NCBI GenBank assembly: GCA_964650695.1
Contig: CAZYVA010000016.1
Coordinates: 1-26,744 of the forward strand
DNA from: CAZYVA01 sp964650695
GTDB taxonomy: Bacteria > Bacillota > Clostridia > Lachnospirales > Lachnospiraceae
DNA length: 26,744 nt
Reading direction: 5' to 3'
Positions 1-7,038 of the stretch are shown here, piece after piece (positions within the stretch are counted from its first letter, which is position 1; each line of letters opens with the position of its first letter). The position numbers and the translations under genes are program-made. The notes under the pieces were generated by a model. That model saw only the letters and a list, made by a program, of their open reading frames with translations, had not been told where the DNA came from and did not search any database.

Positions 1-215
1 CTGATGATACCAGGGGCAGAAGCACAGGATTTTCTTCTTACGGTTTGCACCTATATTAGCACAAACAGCGCCGGTTTTCAATCCTTTTTGCCGGTACCCA
101 CATTATCCGGCAGCGTCAAAAAGCGGCCCGGATCTGGGGCATGGTTGCCGAAAACGAGCGGCAAAAGCCACCGAGAACAGGCAACGGATGCACTGCGGCA
201 CAGGAGATAAGATGA
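1..215 (+). pseudogene. C-terminal fragment of a sortase-like protein, apparently frameshifted, cut by window edge
   Basis: The first reading frame is open from the window edge to a stop at 208-210. It carries DFLLTVCTY, which resembles the TLxTC catalytic-cysteine strand of class B-type sortases. About five residues later that frame loses resemblance, but the frame starting at base 69 reads RRFSILFAG, like the arginine-containing last strand of sortases (Cys strand, short loop, then R-F-hydrophobic). It continues to a stop at 213-215. Joining the two needs a shift of one base near 64-69. This suggests a frameshifted gene or a sequencing error at the end of a sortase that would anchor surface proteins. 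The catalytic His would lie outside the window. An out-of-frame tail of about 35 residues after the last strand is unusual for the family. The identification rests on two short motifs only. Confidence 0.33.
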
Positions 216-458
216 TTTCAGCGGGAAAACGGATCCGCACCATTTTACAAATTTTGAGAAAAAAGATTTCCGGGTAAGCATTGTTCAGATGTGGGATTTT
301 GTGATACAATAGCTAAGTTATAAGCCAAGTCATTGAGATGAAGAGCGGAAAGGGAATAGGCTGGAAAATAATACTGAAAAGGATATAAAGATGCCACCAT
401 GGGCCGGCGTGTGCGAAGGATGGCAATAAAGGATTCCCTGATATAGCGGAGGATTTTT
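216..458 (+). other. Intergenic region and 5' leader of the radical SAM gene
   Basis: This stretch holds the promoter at 281-310 and an untranslated leader of about 140 bases. I recognise no riboswitch class in it. A 12-codon ORF at 391-429 has a plausible Shine-Dalgarno (AAAAGGAT, 377-384, six bases upstream) and ends 29 bases before the main start. It encodes a short peptide with two Trp residues. It could be a leader peptide, but nothing shows that it is translated. Confidence 0.4.
281..310 (+). promoter_or_regulatory. Sigma-A-type promoter upstream of the radical SAM gene
   Basis: A -35 like TTGTTC (281-286) and a -10 TACAAT (305-310) are 18 bases apart, and the -10 has an upstream TG (TGA-TACAAT, an extended -10). 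Transcription would begin near 317, leaving a leader of about 140 bases before the gene at 459. It is the only convincing promoter in the first 458 bases. Confidence 0.55.
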
Positions 459-1286
459 ATGAAACAAACCTGTAGTGTGTGTATGCATCATTGCAGCCTG
501 GGACCTGGCCAGACAGGGCTGTGCAAGGCAAGAAAAAATGAGGGTCATAACATCATCTGTGGAAACTACGGGAAAATCACATCTCTGGCGCTGGATCCGA
601 TCGAGAAAAAACCGTTGAGGATGTTTCATCCAGGAAGCAGGATTTTGTCAGCGGGCAGCTTTGGATGTAATTTGCGTTGCCCTTTTTGCCAGAATCATGA
701 GATTTCCATGGCGGGACCCAAAGAAGCCGACGCCATGTATATTTCCCCGGAGGCTTTGGCCGGAAAGGCGAAGGAGCTGGAGCGGGCGGGAAATATTGGG
801 GTCGCGTTTACTTACAATGAACCGTTGGTTGGATGGGAATATGTGCGTGACACAGCCAGGCTGGCCCGGAAAATGGGGATGGAGAATGTGATGGTCACAA
901 ACGGCACGGCTTCCCTTGAGGTGCTGGAGGAACTCCTTCCTTATATAAACGCCATGAATATTGACCTGAAAGCATTCCGGGAGGAAAGCTACCGGAAGCT
1001 GGGCGGAGATTTGGAGACAGTAAAGGCATTTATCGTCCGGGCGGCGGCAGGATGCCACATAGAGCTGACGACCCTGATCGTACCCGGAGAAAATGATGAT
1101 ACAGCGGAAATGGAGGAAGAGGCGCGATGGATCGCTTCTGTAGGAAAGGATATTCCACTTCATGTCACACGGTTTTTCCCACGGTATCAGATGATGGATA
1201 AAGATGCGACAGAAGTGGCGGAAGTATACCGCCTTGCGGAAACCGCCAGGAGATATTTAACAAATGTATTTGTCGGGAATTGTTGA
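459..1286 (+). CDS. AmmeMemoRadiSam-type radical SAM enzyme
   Basis: Predicted cytoplasmic [4Fe-4S] radical SAM protein of 275 residues, similar to pyruvate formate-lyase activating enzymes. The cluster motif C70-x3-C74-x2-C77 (CNLRCPFC) binds the SAM-coordinating cluster. An N-terminal set of cysteines (C5, C8, C12, C22 in a CxxC-x3-C-x9-C pattern) is typical of the AmmeMemoRadiSam subfamily, as is YNEPLVGWEY in the barrel. The start at 459 follows GCGGAGGA five bases upstream. In other genomes this subfamily occurs with AMMECR1 and MEMO domain proteins, whose substrate is not firmly established. Neither partner is visible here, and the upstream neighbour is an unrelated sortase-like fragment. 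The gene has its own promoter and is probably monocistronic. The family assignment is fairly sure; the reaction is unknown. Confidence 0.88.
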   Translation: MKQTCSVCMHHCSLGPGQTGLCKARKNEGHNIICGNYGKITSLALDPIEKKPLRMFHPGSRILSAGSFGCNLRCPFCQNHEISMAGPKEADAMYISPEALAGKAKELERAGNIGVAFTYNEPLVGWEYVRDTARLARKMGMENVMVTNGTASLEVLEELLPYINAMNIDLKAFREESYRKLGGDLETVKAFIVRAAAGCHIELTTLIVPGENDDTAEMEEEARWIASVGKDIPLHVTRFFPRYQMMDKDATEVAEVYRLAETARRYLTNVFVGNC

Positions 1287-1317
1287 TGGAAAACGTAACC
1301 ATCATATTCATGCGCCT

Positions 1318-1326
1318 TGGTACAAT
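1318..1326 (+). promoter_or_regulatory. Extended -10 promoter before the M15 peptidase gene
   Basis: TGG-TACAAT (1318-1326) is an extended -10 element with no good -35 at the expected distance. It lies 31 bases upstream of the chosen start at 1358, so it would make a short leader carrying the strong Shine-Dalgarno at 1343-1350. It argues against the longer reading frame that opens at 1280. Confidence 0.42.
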
Positions 1327-1357
1327 GAAAACGGTTAGGCGCGGGAGGAGAACCAAT

Positions 1358-3097
1358 ATGAAGGGATGTATGAAAAAGCTTTTCGTCTGGGCGCTTGTGC
1401 TGTCAATGGCGCCGCTGCCGGTGTCCGCCGCCGATACAGGGACGGGGACAGCCAATGAAGGGGATGCTGCGGAAAATGAGATGGAAACCGGCGCTGCCTG
1501 GCAGACGGATGAAGAAGATGGGACAGGGAACGAAGACGGGGCGCAGATCCCGTCCGGAGAAGAGGCGGACGAAGGCGGGGAAAGTCTGGAAGTCCCGGAA
1601 ACTTCGCAAGCTGCGGATGGCAGCTCTGTTGACGGCTCAGGGCAGACGCCGGATGCCGGGGATGATGGCGATACCGATGGCGCGCCGGATGCCGGGGATC
1701 AGCCGGCGGAGGCAGGAACAGCAAAAGCGGGAGAATCGGAAGGAACCGTGGCAACGCTTTATGACCTGGAAGCGCTGGATGAGAGCGGCAGGCTGACGGT
1801 TGAGATCGAGACAAAGCCGGAGGGATGGATTTACACAGGCGCGGCGCTTTGCCCGAAGGTTTTGAGCCTATCGGTTGAGGAGGACACAGGCGTCCGGACA
1901 TTACCTGCCGAGTGGTATGAAGTGTCTTACGAAAACAATGTTTCCTGCGGGGATCAAGCAACGGTCACCATTACAGGGAAAGGGATGCAGGATGGGGATG
2001 GAACAGAAAGTACCGCAGGCAGCCAGGACGGGGAAAGCGCCCAGGGCTGCACAGGCACGCTCACCCGTTCCTTTTCCATTTATTTAGGGAAACCGACGTT
2101 AAGCAGTTCTTCCTCCTACAGCGCGATTACGGTTTCCTGGACTTCTGTGGCAGGAGCGGCGCTGTACCAGGTATACAGAAGCGCCTCCCCCAATTCCGGC
2201 TTTGCCCTGCTTGGGACGACGACGGCCCTGAAATGGAAAGACGCTGGCACGAAATTCAATGCGTCTTATTATTATAAGGTCGAAGCGCTGCCTGCGCCGG
2301 GGAGCGCATTCGGCGCAGTCTCGGACGCGCTTATGGTGACGAAAAAAGTGGCGCCCGCAACAGTGAAATCGGCGCAGCTTTCGACACTGACTTCCGTAAA
2401 GGTCAAATGGAAAAAAGTGGCGGGGGCCCAGGGGTATGCCATTTACTACGCAACAAGTAAAAATGGAACGTATAAAAAGGCGAAGACCGTAACGGGGAAA
2501 AACACAACCAGCTATACGGTAAGGAAACTGAAAAAAGGAGTCCGGTATTATTTTAAGGTACGCGCTTACCGGAACGCGGGAAAGAAAAAGCGCTATTCGG
2601 ATTATGGCGCGGCTTTGATCATGACAGTCCCAAAAAGTAAGCGGATGAGTTTCCTGTTCCCGAAGGGTACGCCGAAGAAAAAATCCGTGATGGAAAAGTA
2701 CCTGGTTACGATTACCGTGCCGATTCAGGATGTCGATGGAAATTCCAGCGTGCTGAGCCTGCGTGTGCATAAAGCGTTGGCGGATGATTTCCAGAATGCG
2801 TTCCAGGAGATGTATGACATAGGGTTTCCGGTAAGGGCGGAAGACACGGATACATACAACTGGAGGACCATGGCTTCCGGGAAAAGCCGCTCCCATCACA
2901 GCTACGGCTGCGTGGTGGATATCAACTGGGATTCGAACCCGATGAGGGGCGTGACGGACGGGGCGTACCGTCCCGGTGTGGATCCGTATTCTATAACGGC
3001 CGCGGTGGTGGGAATCTGGAAGAAATACGGGTTTTACTGGGGAGGAAATTGGACAGGCACCAAAGACTATATGCATTTTTCCTATACGAACCATTAA
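1358..3097 (+). CDS. Secreted M15-family D-Ala-D-Ala carboxypeptidase-like protein with fibronectin-type repeats
   Basis: A 579-residue exported protein. Residues 1-24 are a signal peptide (MKGCMKK, hydrophobic core, cleavage after VSA). Residues 25-130 are an acidic Gly/Asp/Glu-rich linker in which a 16-base unit is directly repeated in frame (1648-1663 and 1684-1699). Residues 145-243 resemble the Ig-like repeat of Lachnospiraceae surface proteins (SYENNVSCGDQATVTITGKG), split by a polar insert. Two fibronectin type III-like domains follow at about 245-328 and 332-425. The C-terminal domain is a VanY/M15-type zinc peptidase: H514-x6-D521 in SHHSYGCVVDIN, with D570 and H573 in KDYMHF. The likely role is trimming D-Ala or cross-links in peptidoglycan outside the membrane. 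The start at 1358 has GGGAGGAG seven bases upstream; an earlier in-frame start at 1280 would spoil the signal peptide. Confidence 0.85.
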   Translation: MKGCMKKLFVWALVLSMAPLPVSAADTGTGTANEGDAAENEMETGAAWQTDEEDGTGNEDGAQIPSGEEADEGGESLEVPETSQAADGSSVDGSGQTPDAGDDGDTDGAPDAGDQPAEAGTAKAGESEGTVATLYDLEALDESGRLTVEIETKPEGWIYTGAALCPKVLSLSVEEDTGVRTLPAEWYEVSYENNVSCGDQATVTITGKGMQDGDGTESTAGSQDGESAQGCTGTLTRSFSIYLGKPTLSSSSSYSAITVSWTSVAGAALYQVYRSASPNSGFALLGTTTALKWKDAGTKFNASYYYKVEALPAPGSAFGAVSDALMVTKKVAPATVKSAQLSTLTSVKVKWKKVAGAQGYAIYYATSKNGTYKKAKTVTGKNTTSYTVRKLKKGVRYYFKVRAYRNAGKKKRYSDYGAALIMTVPKSKRMSFLFPKGTPKKKSVMEKYLVTITVPIQDVDGNSSVLSLRVHKALADDFQNAFQEMYDIGFPVRAEDTDTYNWRTMASGKSRSHHSYGCVVDINWDSNPMRGVTDGAYRPGVDPYSITAAVVGIWKKYGFYWGGNWTGTKDYMHFSYTNH

Positions 3098-3142
3098 CCG
3101 GAGTTCCTATGGATCGTAACAATACAGTCGAGGAGGGGCAGC

Positions 3143-4909
3143 ATGAAGGCATTGACAGATTTGATCTCTGAGGAATTGGGCGCGGCGTTTGAAGCGGCGG
3201 GGTACGACAAAACAGATGCAAGGGTCACGGTTTCCGACCGGCCGGATCTTGGCGAGTATCAGTGCAACGGCGCGATGGCGGGGGCAAAGAAATACCGGAA
3301 AGCCCCGCTTAAGATCGCGGACGATGTGAGCGGGCATTTACAGGACAGGCATTACATCGGGGAACTGGAGGCCGTGAAGCCGGGGTTTATCAATATCAAA
3401 GCTTCCGAAGCGGCGTTGGCGGAATATCTGAACGCCATGAGATCCGATGGGGAGCTGGGGCTTGAAAAAGAAACGCTTCCCAAGACCATCATCATCGATT
3501 ACGGCGGGCCGAACGTGGCAAAACCGCTTCATGTAGGGCATCTGCGTTCCGCGATTATCGGGGAGAGCATCAAAAGGATCGCAAGGAAAATGGGGAACCA
3601 GGTGTTGGGAGACATCCATTTGGGAGACTGGGGTTATCAGATGGGCCTGATCATCACGGAGCTTCAGGAGCGGGAGCCGGGGCTGGCTTATTTTGACGAG
3701 GCTTTTGAAGGGGATTACCCGAAGGAGGCGCCATTTACGATCGGACAGCTTGAGGAAATCTACCCGGCGGCCAGCGCGAGGGCAAAAGAGGATGCGGCGT
3801 ACCGGGAAAGGGCGCTGCACGCTACATGGCTGCTACAGAACGGCCACCGTGGGTATATGGCAATCTGGGAGCACATTATGCGTATATCGGTGGCGGACCT
3901 GAAAAAAAATTACGCAAAGCTGCATGTTTCCTTTGACCTTTGGAAAGGGGAAGCCAACGCGCAGAAATACATCCCGGATATGGTTGCCGGCTTCAAGGAA
4001 AAGGGCTACGCGCATATGGACGGGGGCGCATTGGTGATCGATGTGCAGGAGGAATCGGATACGAAGGAAATCCCGCCCTGCATCGTGCAAAAATCGGACG
4101 GGGCGTCGCTATACAGCACAACGGATCTGGCGACGATGATCCAGAGGGAGGAGGACTATCATCCGGATGCGATGGTTTACGTCGTGGATAAACGGCAGGA
4201 GCTTCATTTCACCCAGGTGTTCCGGGCGGCGAAAAAGACGGGGATCGTGCCGGAGAAGACAAAATTACGGTTCCTGGGGTTTGGGACGATGAACGGGAAG
4301 GACGGAAAGCCCTTTAAAACGCGTGAAGGCGGTGTGATGCGCCTGGAAAACCTCATAGCGGAGATCGAGGCGGAGATGTACAAAAAGATTGCGGATAACC
4401 GTACCCTGGAGGAGGAAGAAGGAAAAAAGACTGCGCAGACAGTGGGCCTGGCGGCTCTCAAATACGGGGATCTTTCCAACCAGGCTTCCAAGGATTATGT
4501 GCTGGATATCGACCGGTTTACTTCCTTTGAAGGGAATACAGGGCCATATATTTTGTATACGATCGTGCGGATCAAGTCGATCTTGAATAAATATACGGCC
4601 ATGGGCGGAAGGCTGGAAGGATTGGAAATCACCGCCACAGGGAATGAAAACGCAAAAACGCTCATGCTGGAGACGGCAAAATACAATGAAGTGGTAAAGG
4701 CTGCTTATGAAGAGCTCGCGCCGCACAAAATCTGTTCTTATGTTTATGACCTGTCGAATGCGTTTAACCGGTTTTACCATGAGACGATGATCCTGACAGA
4801 GGAGCACGAGGGGAGAAAGAAAAGCTATCTCGCGCTTTTGCTGTTGATCCGGGAAGTGCTGGAGTCCTGTATCGGCCTGCTGGGATTTGAAGCGCCGGAG
4901 AGGATGTAG
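3143..4909 (+). CDS. argS: Arginine-tRNA ligase
   Basis: Class I aminoacyl-tRNA synthetase that charges tRNA-Arg, 588 residues, normal for the family. The N-terminal additional domain spans about 1-110. The catalytic core carries the HIGH-type signature HVGH at 130-133 within PNVAKPLHVGHLRSAI. The GFGTMNGKDGKPFKTREGG stretch occupies the KMSKS-loop position with a non-canonical sequence, as is common in ArgRS. GNTGPYILY marks the start of the C-terminal DALR anticodon-binding domain, which runs to the end. AGGAGGGG lies a few bases upstream of the start. The gene is 45 bases after the M15 peptidase and just before the alanyl-tRNA editing protein. No T-box is visible in the short gap before it. 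Confidence 0.97.
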   Translation: MKALTDLISEELGAAFEAAGYDKTDARVTVSDRPDLGEYQCNGAMAGAKKYRKAPLKIADDVSGHLQDRHYIGELEAVKPGFINIKASEAALAEYLNAMRSDGELGLEKETLPKTIIIDYGGPNVAKPLHVGHLRSAIIGESIKRIARKMGNQVLGDIHLGDWGYQMGLIITELQEREPGLAYFDEAFEGDYPKEAPFTIGQLEEIYPAASARAKEDAAYRERALHATWLLQNGHRGYMAIWEHIMRISVADLKKNYAKLHVSFDLWKGEANAQKYIPDMVAGFKEKGYAHMDGGALVIDVQEESDTKEIPPCIVQKSDGASLYSTTDLATMIQREEDYHPDAMVYVVDKRQELHFTQVFRAAKKTGIVPEKTKLRFLGFGTMNGKDGKPFKTREGGVMRLENLIAEIEAEMYKKIADNRTLEEEEGKKTAQTVGLAALKYGDLSNQASKDYVLDIDRFTSFEGNTGPYILYTIVRIKSILNKYTAMGGRLEGLEITATGNENAKTLMLETAKYNEVVKAAYEELAPHKICSYVYDLSNAFNRFYHETMILTEEHEGRKKSYLALLLLIREVLESCIGLLGFEAPERM

Positions 4910-5000
4910 GAGGACAGCCGTAAGGCATAAGGAACCGTCTGGAAGCGCTTTGCGCGTTTGGCAGACGCCAGGCAGTTCTTGGGAAGAAGTGGGGAATCAG

Positions 5001-6179
5001 ATGGAAACGGAAAAATTATTTTACAGCGACAGTTATCTGCGCGAATTTGACGCGGAAGTGCTTTCCTGTGAACAGGAGGGAAACGGGTATAAGGCCGTGT
5101 TGGACCGGACTGCCTTTTTCCCGGAAGGCGGAGGCCAGTACGCAGACACCGGGAAACTGGGCGGGGTGCGTGTGTCGGACACCAGGGAAAAAAACGGCGT
5201 CGTGTACCATTATATCAAGGAGCCTTTGCAGGTAGGAAGCACGGTGCATGGATCCTTGGACTGGGAGACACGGTTTGAGCGGATGCAGCAGCATAGCGGC
5301 GAGCATATCGTTTCCGGGCTGGTGCATGCCAGGTTTGGCTATGATAACGTGGGCTTCCATCTTGGGGAGGATTCCTGCACCATGGATTTCAATGGCCCGA
5401 TCCGCAAAGAAGAGTTAAAAGAAATCGAGCTTGCGGCGAACCGGGCGGTTTTTGCAAACCTGGATATCCGGGCGTTGGCTCCGGATGCGGAGACATTGAA
5501 GGGGATGGAATACCGCAGCAAGATCGAGATTGAAGGGCAGGTACGCATCATCGAGATCCCCGGCGTCGATACCTGTGCCTGCTGTGCGCCGCACCTTGCC
5601 CACACAGGGGAGATCGGCCTGATCAAGCTGGTGGACATGATGAACTACAAGGGCGGCGAGCGGATCCGTATGCTGAGCGGGATCCGGGCATACCGGGATT
5701 ATGATTGCAGGCAGGAGCAGGCAAAAAAAATCAGCGCGATGCTCTGTGAAAAGGAAAACCAGATTGCAGACGGGACCGCAAGGCTTCTTGAGGCAGAGCA
5801 CAAGCTCCGCAGCCAGGTGGCCCGGCTGCAGCAGGAGCTTACGGTTTACCGGTCAAAAGAGGTTGAGATCCGGGATGGCCTGGCATTGGTTTTTGACAAG
5901 GATATGCCGGGGAGCGCCCCAAGGGAACTGATGAACCAGCTTCTTTTACGGGGAGCCAGGCTCTGCGCGGTCTTTGCGGGGGATGACGAAGATGGCTACC
6001 GCTATGTGATCGGCAGTAAAGAGACGGACGTGCGTCCCGTCTGCAAAACGCTGAACGCTATGTGTGGCGGACGGGGCGGCGGAAAGCCGGAAATGGTACA
6101 AGGGACGGTGAAAGGCACGAGGGAAGAGATACAGAAAGTGTTTGGAGGAACGGTGGGAAACGGCAGTGGGAAAAAGTAA
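5001..6179 (+). CDS. Free-standing alanyl-tRNA editing protein, AlaX-L type with DHHA1 domain
   Basis: A 392-residue cytoplasmic protein resembling the editing half of alanyl-tRNA synthetase without the catalytic core. It is expected to hydrolyse mischarged Ser- or Gly-tRNA-Ala in trans. Residues 37-50 show the AlaRS-type TAFFPEGGGQYADTG strand. The zinc site is H98 and H102 (HSGEH), C194 and H198 (CCAPH), followed by HTGEIG. A coiled coil at about 235-290 leads to a DHHA1 domain with glycine-rich GGRGGGKPEMVQG near 356. The reading frame is open from 4887, but the first 38 codons overlap argS and its following spacer and look unlike any homologue. ATG at 5001 gives the expected METEKLFY start, although the Shine-Dalgarno there is weak. 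Confidence 0.9.
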   Translation: METEKLFYSDSYLREFDAEVLSCEQEGNGYKAVLDRTAFFPEGGGQYADTGKLGGVRVSDTREKNGVVYHYIKEPLQVGSTVHGSLDWETRFERMQQHSGEHIVSGLVHARFGYDNVGFHLGEDSCTMDFNGPIRKEELKEIELAANRAVFANLDIRALAPDAETLKGMEYRSKIEIEGQVRIIEIPGVDTCACCAPHLAHTGEIGLIKLVDMMNYKGGERIRMLSGIRAYRDYDCRQEQAKKISAMLCEKENQIADGTARLLEAEHKLRSQVARLQQELTVYRSKEVEIRDGLALVFDKDMPGSAPRELMNQLLLRGARLCAVFAGDDEDGYRYVIGSKETDVRPVCKTLNAMCGGRGGGKPEMVQGTVKGTREEIQKVFGGTVGNGSGKK

Positions 6180-6894
6180 GGGACACAAAAAAGAGGATGC
6201 GTTTGCTTTGGCTTTTGCGGCGGCCGCCATGTTTTGCCTTGTGGCGGCGCTGCTTTTGGCGGCTTTCTGGACGGCGGTTTATGGGGATCCAAACGGCCGC
6301 TTTTACGAGCGGGAATATAAAAAATACGGGGTGACTAAAAGCCTGCGGATGGATCTGGACGATGTGATGGACGTCACGGAGTATATGATGGATTATCTGA
6401 TCGGAAAAGAAGAGACCCTGTCCTTTGAAACCGTGGTGGACGGAACATACCAGGATTTTTTTAACGGGCAGGACCGCCTGCATATGGCGGACGTGCGGAA
6501 CCTGTTTTTGGGCGGGCTGCGGCTGATGCGCATTTTGTTGGTCGTCTTCTTAGCAATCGTATTGGTTTTGAGGCTGAAAAAGAAAGCGGAAGTGCCGGTG
6601 TTTTGCAAGGCTTATGGGATTGCGATGGGGATATCTATACTGGCGGCGGTGTTTTTAGGGGTTGCCTTTTCGGTGGACTTCACAAAATGCTTTACCATTT
6701 TCCATCATCTCTTTTTTACAAATGACTTGTGGCTGTTTGACCCGGCTGAGGATTATATGATCCGGATGCTCCCAGAAGGCTTTTTCTTTGATATGGTTGT
6801 GCGGATCGCGGTGGTGTTTGCGGCGTTTTTGCTGCTGGCTGGAGTAGGACTGTTTCTGCTTAGGGCATGGGTCTCCAGACAGAAACATCCTTGA
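6166..6894 (+). CDS. TIGR01906/DUF1461 family integral membrane protein
   Basis: A membrane protein of about 242 residues with no known function. Hydrophobic segments lie near residues 12-35, about 117-135, 145-165 and 210-232. The extracytoplasmic regions include the family-typical HHLFFTNDLWLFDPAEDYMIRMLPEGFF stretch (given here by its key words HHLFFTND and MLPEGFF, around residues 182-206). The start is uncertain. No ATG lies before the first transmembrane helix. GTG at 6166 has a GGTGGG eight bases upstream and gives MGKSKGHKKE, while TTG at 6142 would place GGAGG inside the coding sequence. The start overlaps the end of the upstream gene, implying translational coupling. The stop codon overlaps the -35 of the next promoter. 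Confidence 0.82.
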   Translation: MGKSKGHKKEDAFALAFAAAAMFCLVAALLLAAFWTAVYGDPNGRFYEREYKKYGVTKSLRMDLDDVMDVTEYMMDYLIGKEETLSFETVVDGTYQDFFNGQDRLHMADVRNLFLGGLRLMRILLVVFLAIVLVLRLKKKAEVPVFCKAYGIAMGISILAAVFLGVAFSVDFTKCFTIFHHLFFTNDLWLFDPAEDYMIRMLPEGFFFDMVVRIAVVFAAFLLLAGVGLFLLRAWVSRQKHP

Positions 6895-6918
6895 CAAACC
6901 CAAGGCGCGTGCTATAAT
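6891..6918 (+). promoter_or_regulatory. Near-consensus sigma-A promoter of the thioesterase-thrS operon
   Basis: TTGACA (6891-6896) and TATAAT (6913-6918) are 16 bases apart, both matching consensus perfectly. The -35 includes the TGA stop of the preceding gene. Transcription would start near 6925, directly ahead of the T-box-like leader. Confidence 0.85.
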
Positions 6919-6924
6919 AAGGAA

Positions 6925-7017
6925 AGATTAAGAAAGCGATGAAGAGAAGAGTAAGGCAGGGTGGAACCGCGGGATATTCCGTCCCTTACGGCAGTGATGT
7001 TGTGAGGGCTTTTTTAT
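6925..7017 (+). promoter_or_regulatory. T-box-like leader lacking nearly all of Stem I
   Basis: AGGGTGGAACCGCGG (958-972 of the 6 kb block, i.e. 6958-6972) is the T-box core. The canonical antiterminator can be drawn in full: helix A1 AGGG 6958-6961 with CCCT 6983-6986, bulge TGGAACC 6962-6968, helix A2 GCGG 6969-6972 with CCGT 6979-6982. The UGGA of the bulge would pair with a tRNA ending in UCCA. Upstream only GCGATGAAGAGAAGAGTA (6936-6953) resembles the 5' strand of a T-box Stem I with its AGTA bulge. It runs straight into the antiterminator, so there is no room for a specifier loop, apical loops or Stems II/III. The predicted transcript leader is about 93 bases to the terminator, far shorter than usual T-boxes. 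Downstream genes are a thioesterase and thrS, and thrS is a common T-box target. Confidence 0.75.
6983..7015 (+). terminator. T-box terminator, mutually exclusive with the antiterminator
   Basis: CCCTTAC (6983-6989) pairs with GTGAGGG (7002-7008), with one G-U pair and a 12-base loop, followed by six T (7010-7015). It uses the same CCCT as antiterminator helix A1, so only one structure can form. GTAAGG (6951-6956) is also fully complementary to CCTTAC (6984-6989), an additional competing pairing. Confidence 0.82.
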
Positions 7018-7038
7018 TTCTTACAGGGAGGAGAGCCT

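Noticed and set aside
212..277. 21-codon basic peptide ORF with an AGGAG five bases upstream
   Set aside because: It overlaps the end of the sortase-like fragment, lies before the promoter at 281-310, and has no recognisable family. It is too short to support as a gene from one sequence.
1280..1357. N-terminal extension of the M15 peptidase
   Set aside because: It would overlap the radical SAM gene and precede the signal peptide; the strong ribosome site and promoter point to 1358.
1648..1699. 16-base direct repeat as a possible mobile or CRISPR-like element
   Set aside because: Only two copies, in frame within an acidic low-complexity linker, so it is ordinary coding repetition.
2099..3094. 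Long open frame on the minus strand opposite the M15 peptidase
   Set aside because: It mirrors the codon structure of the sense gene, has no ribosome site or recognisable domain, and the sense frame has clear motifs.
4752..4758. TGTCGAA, a perfect 0A-box heptamer
   Set aside because: It lies inside the argS coding region away from any promoter; a 7-base match is expected by chance in a window of this size.
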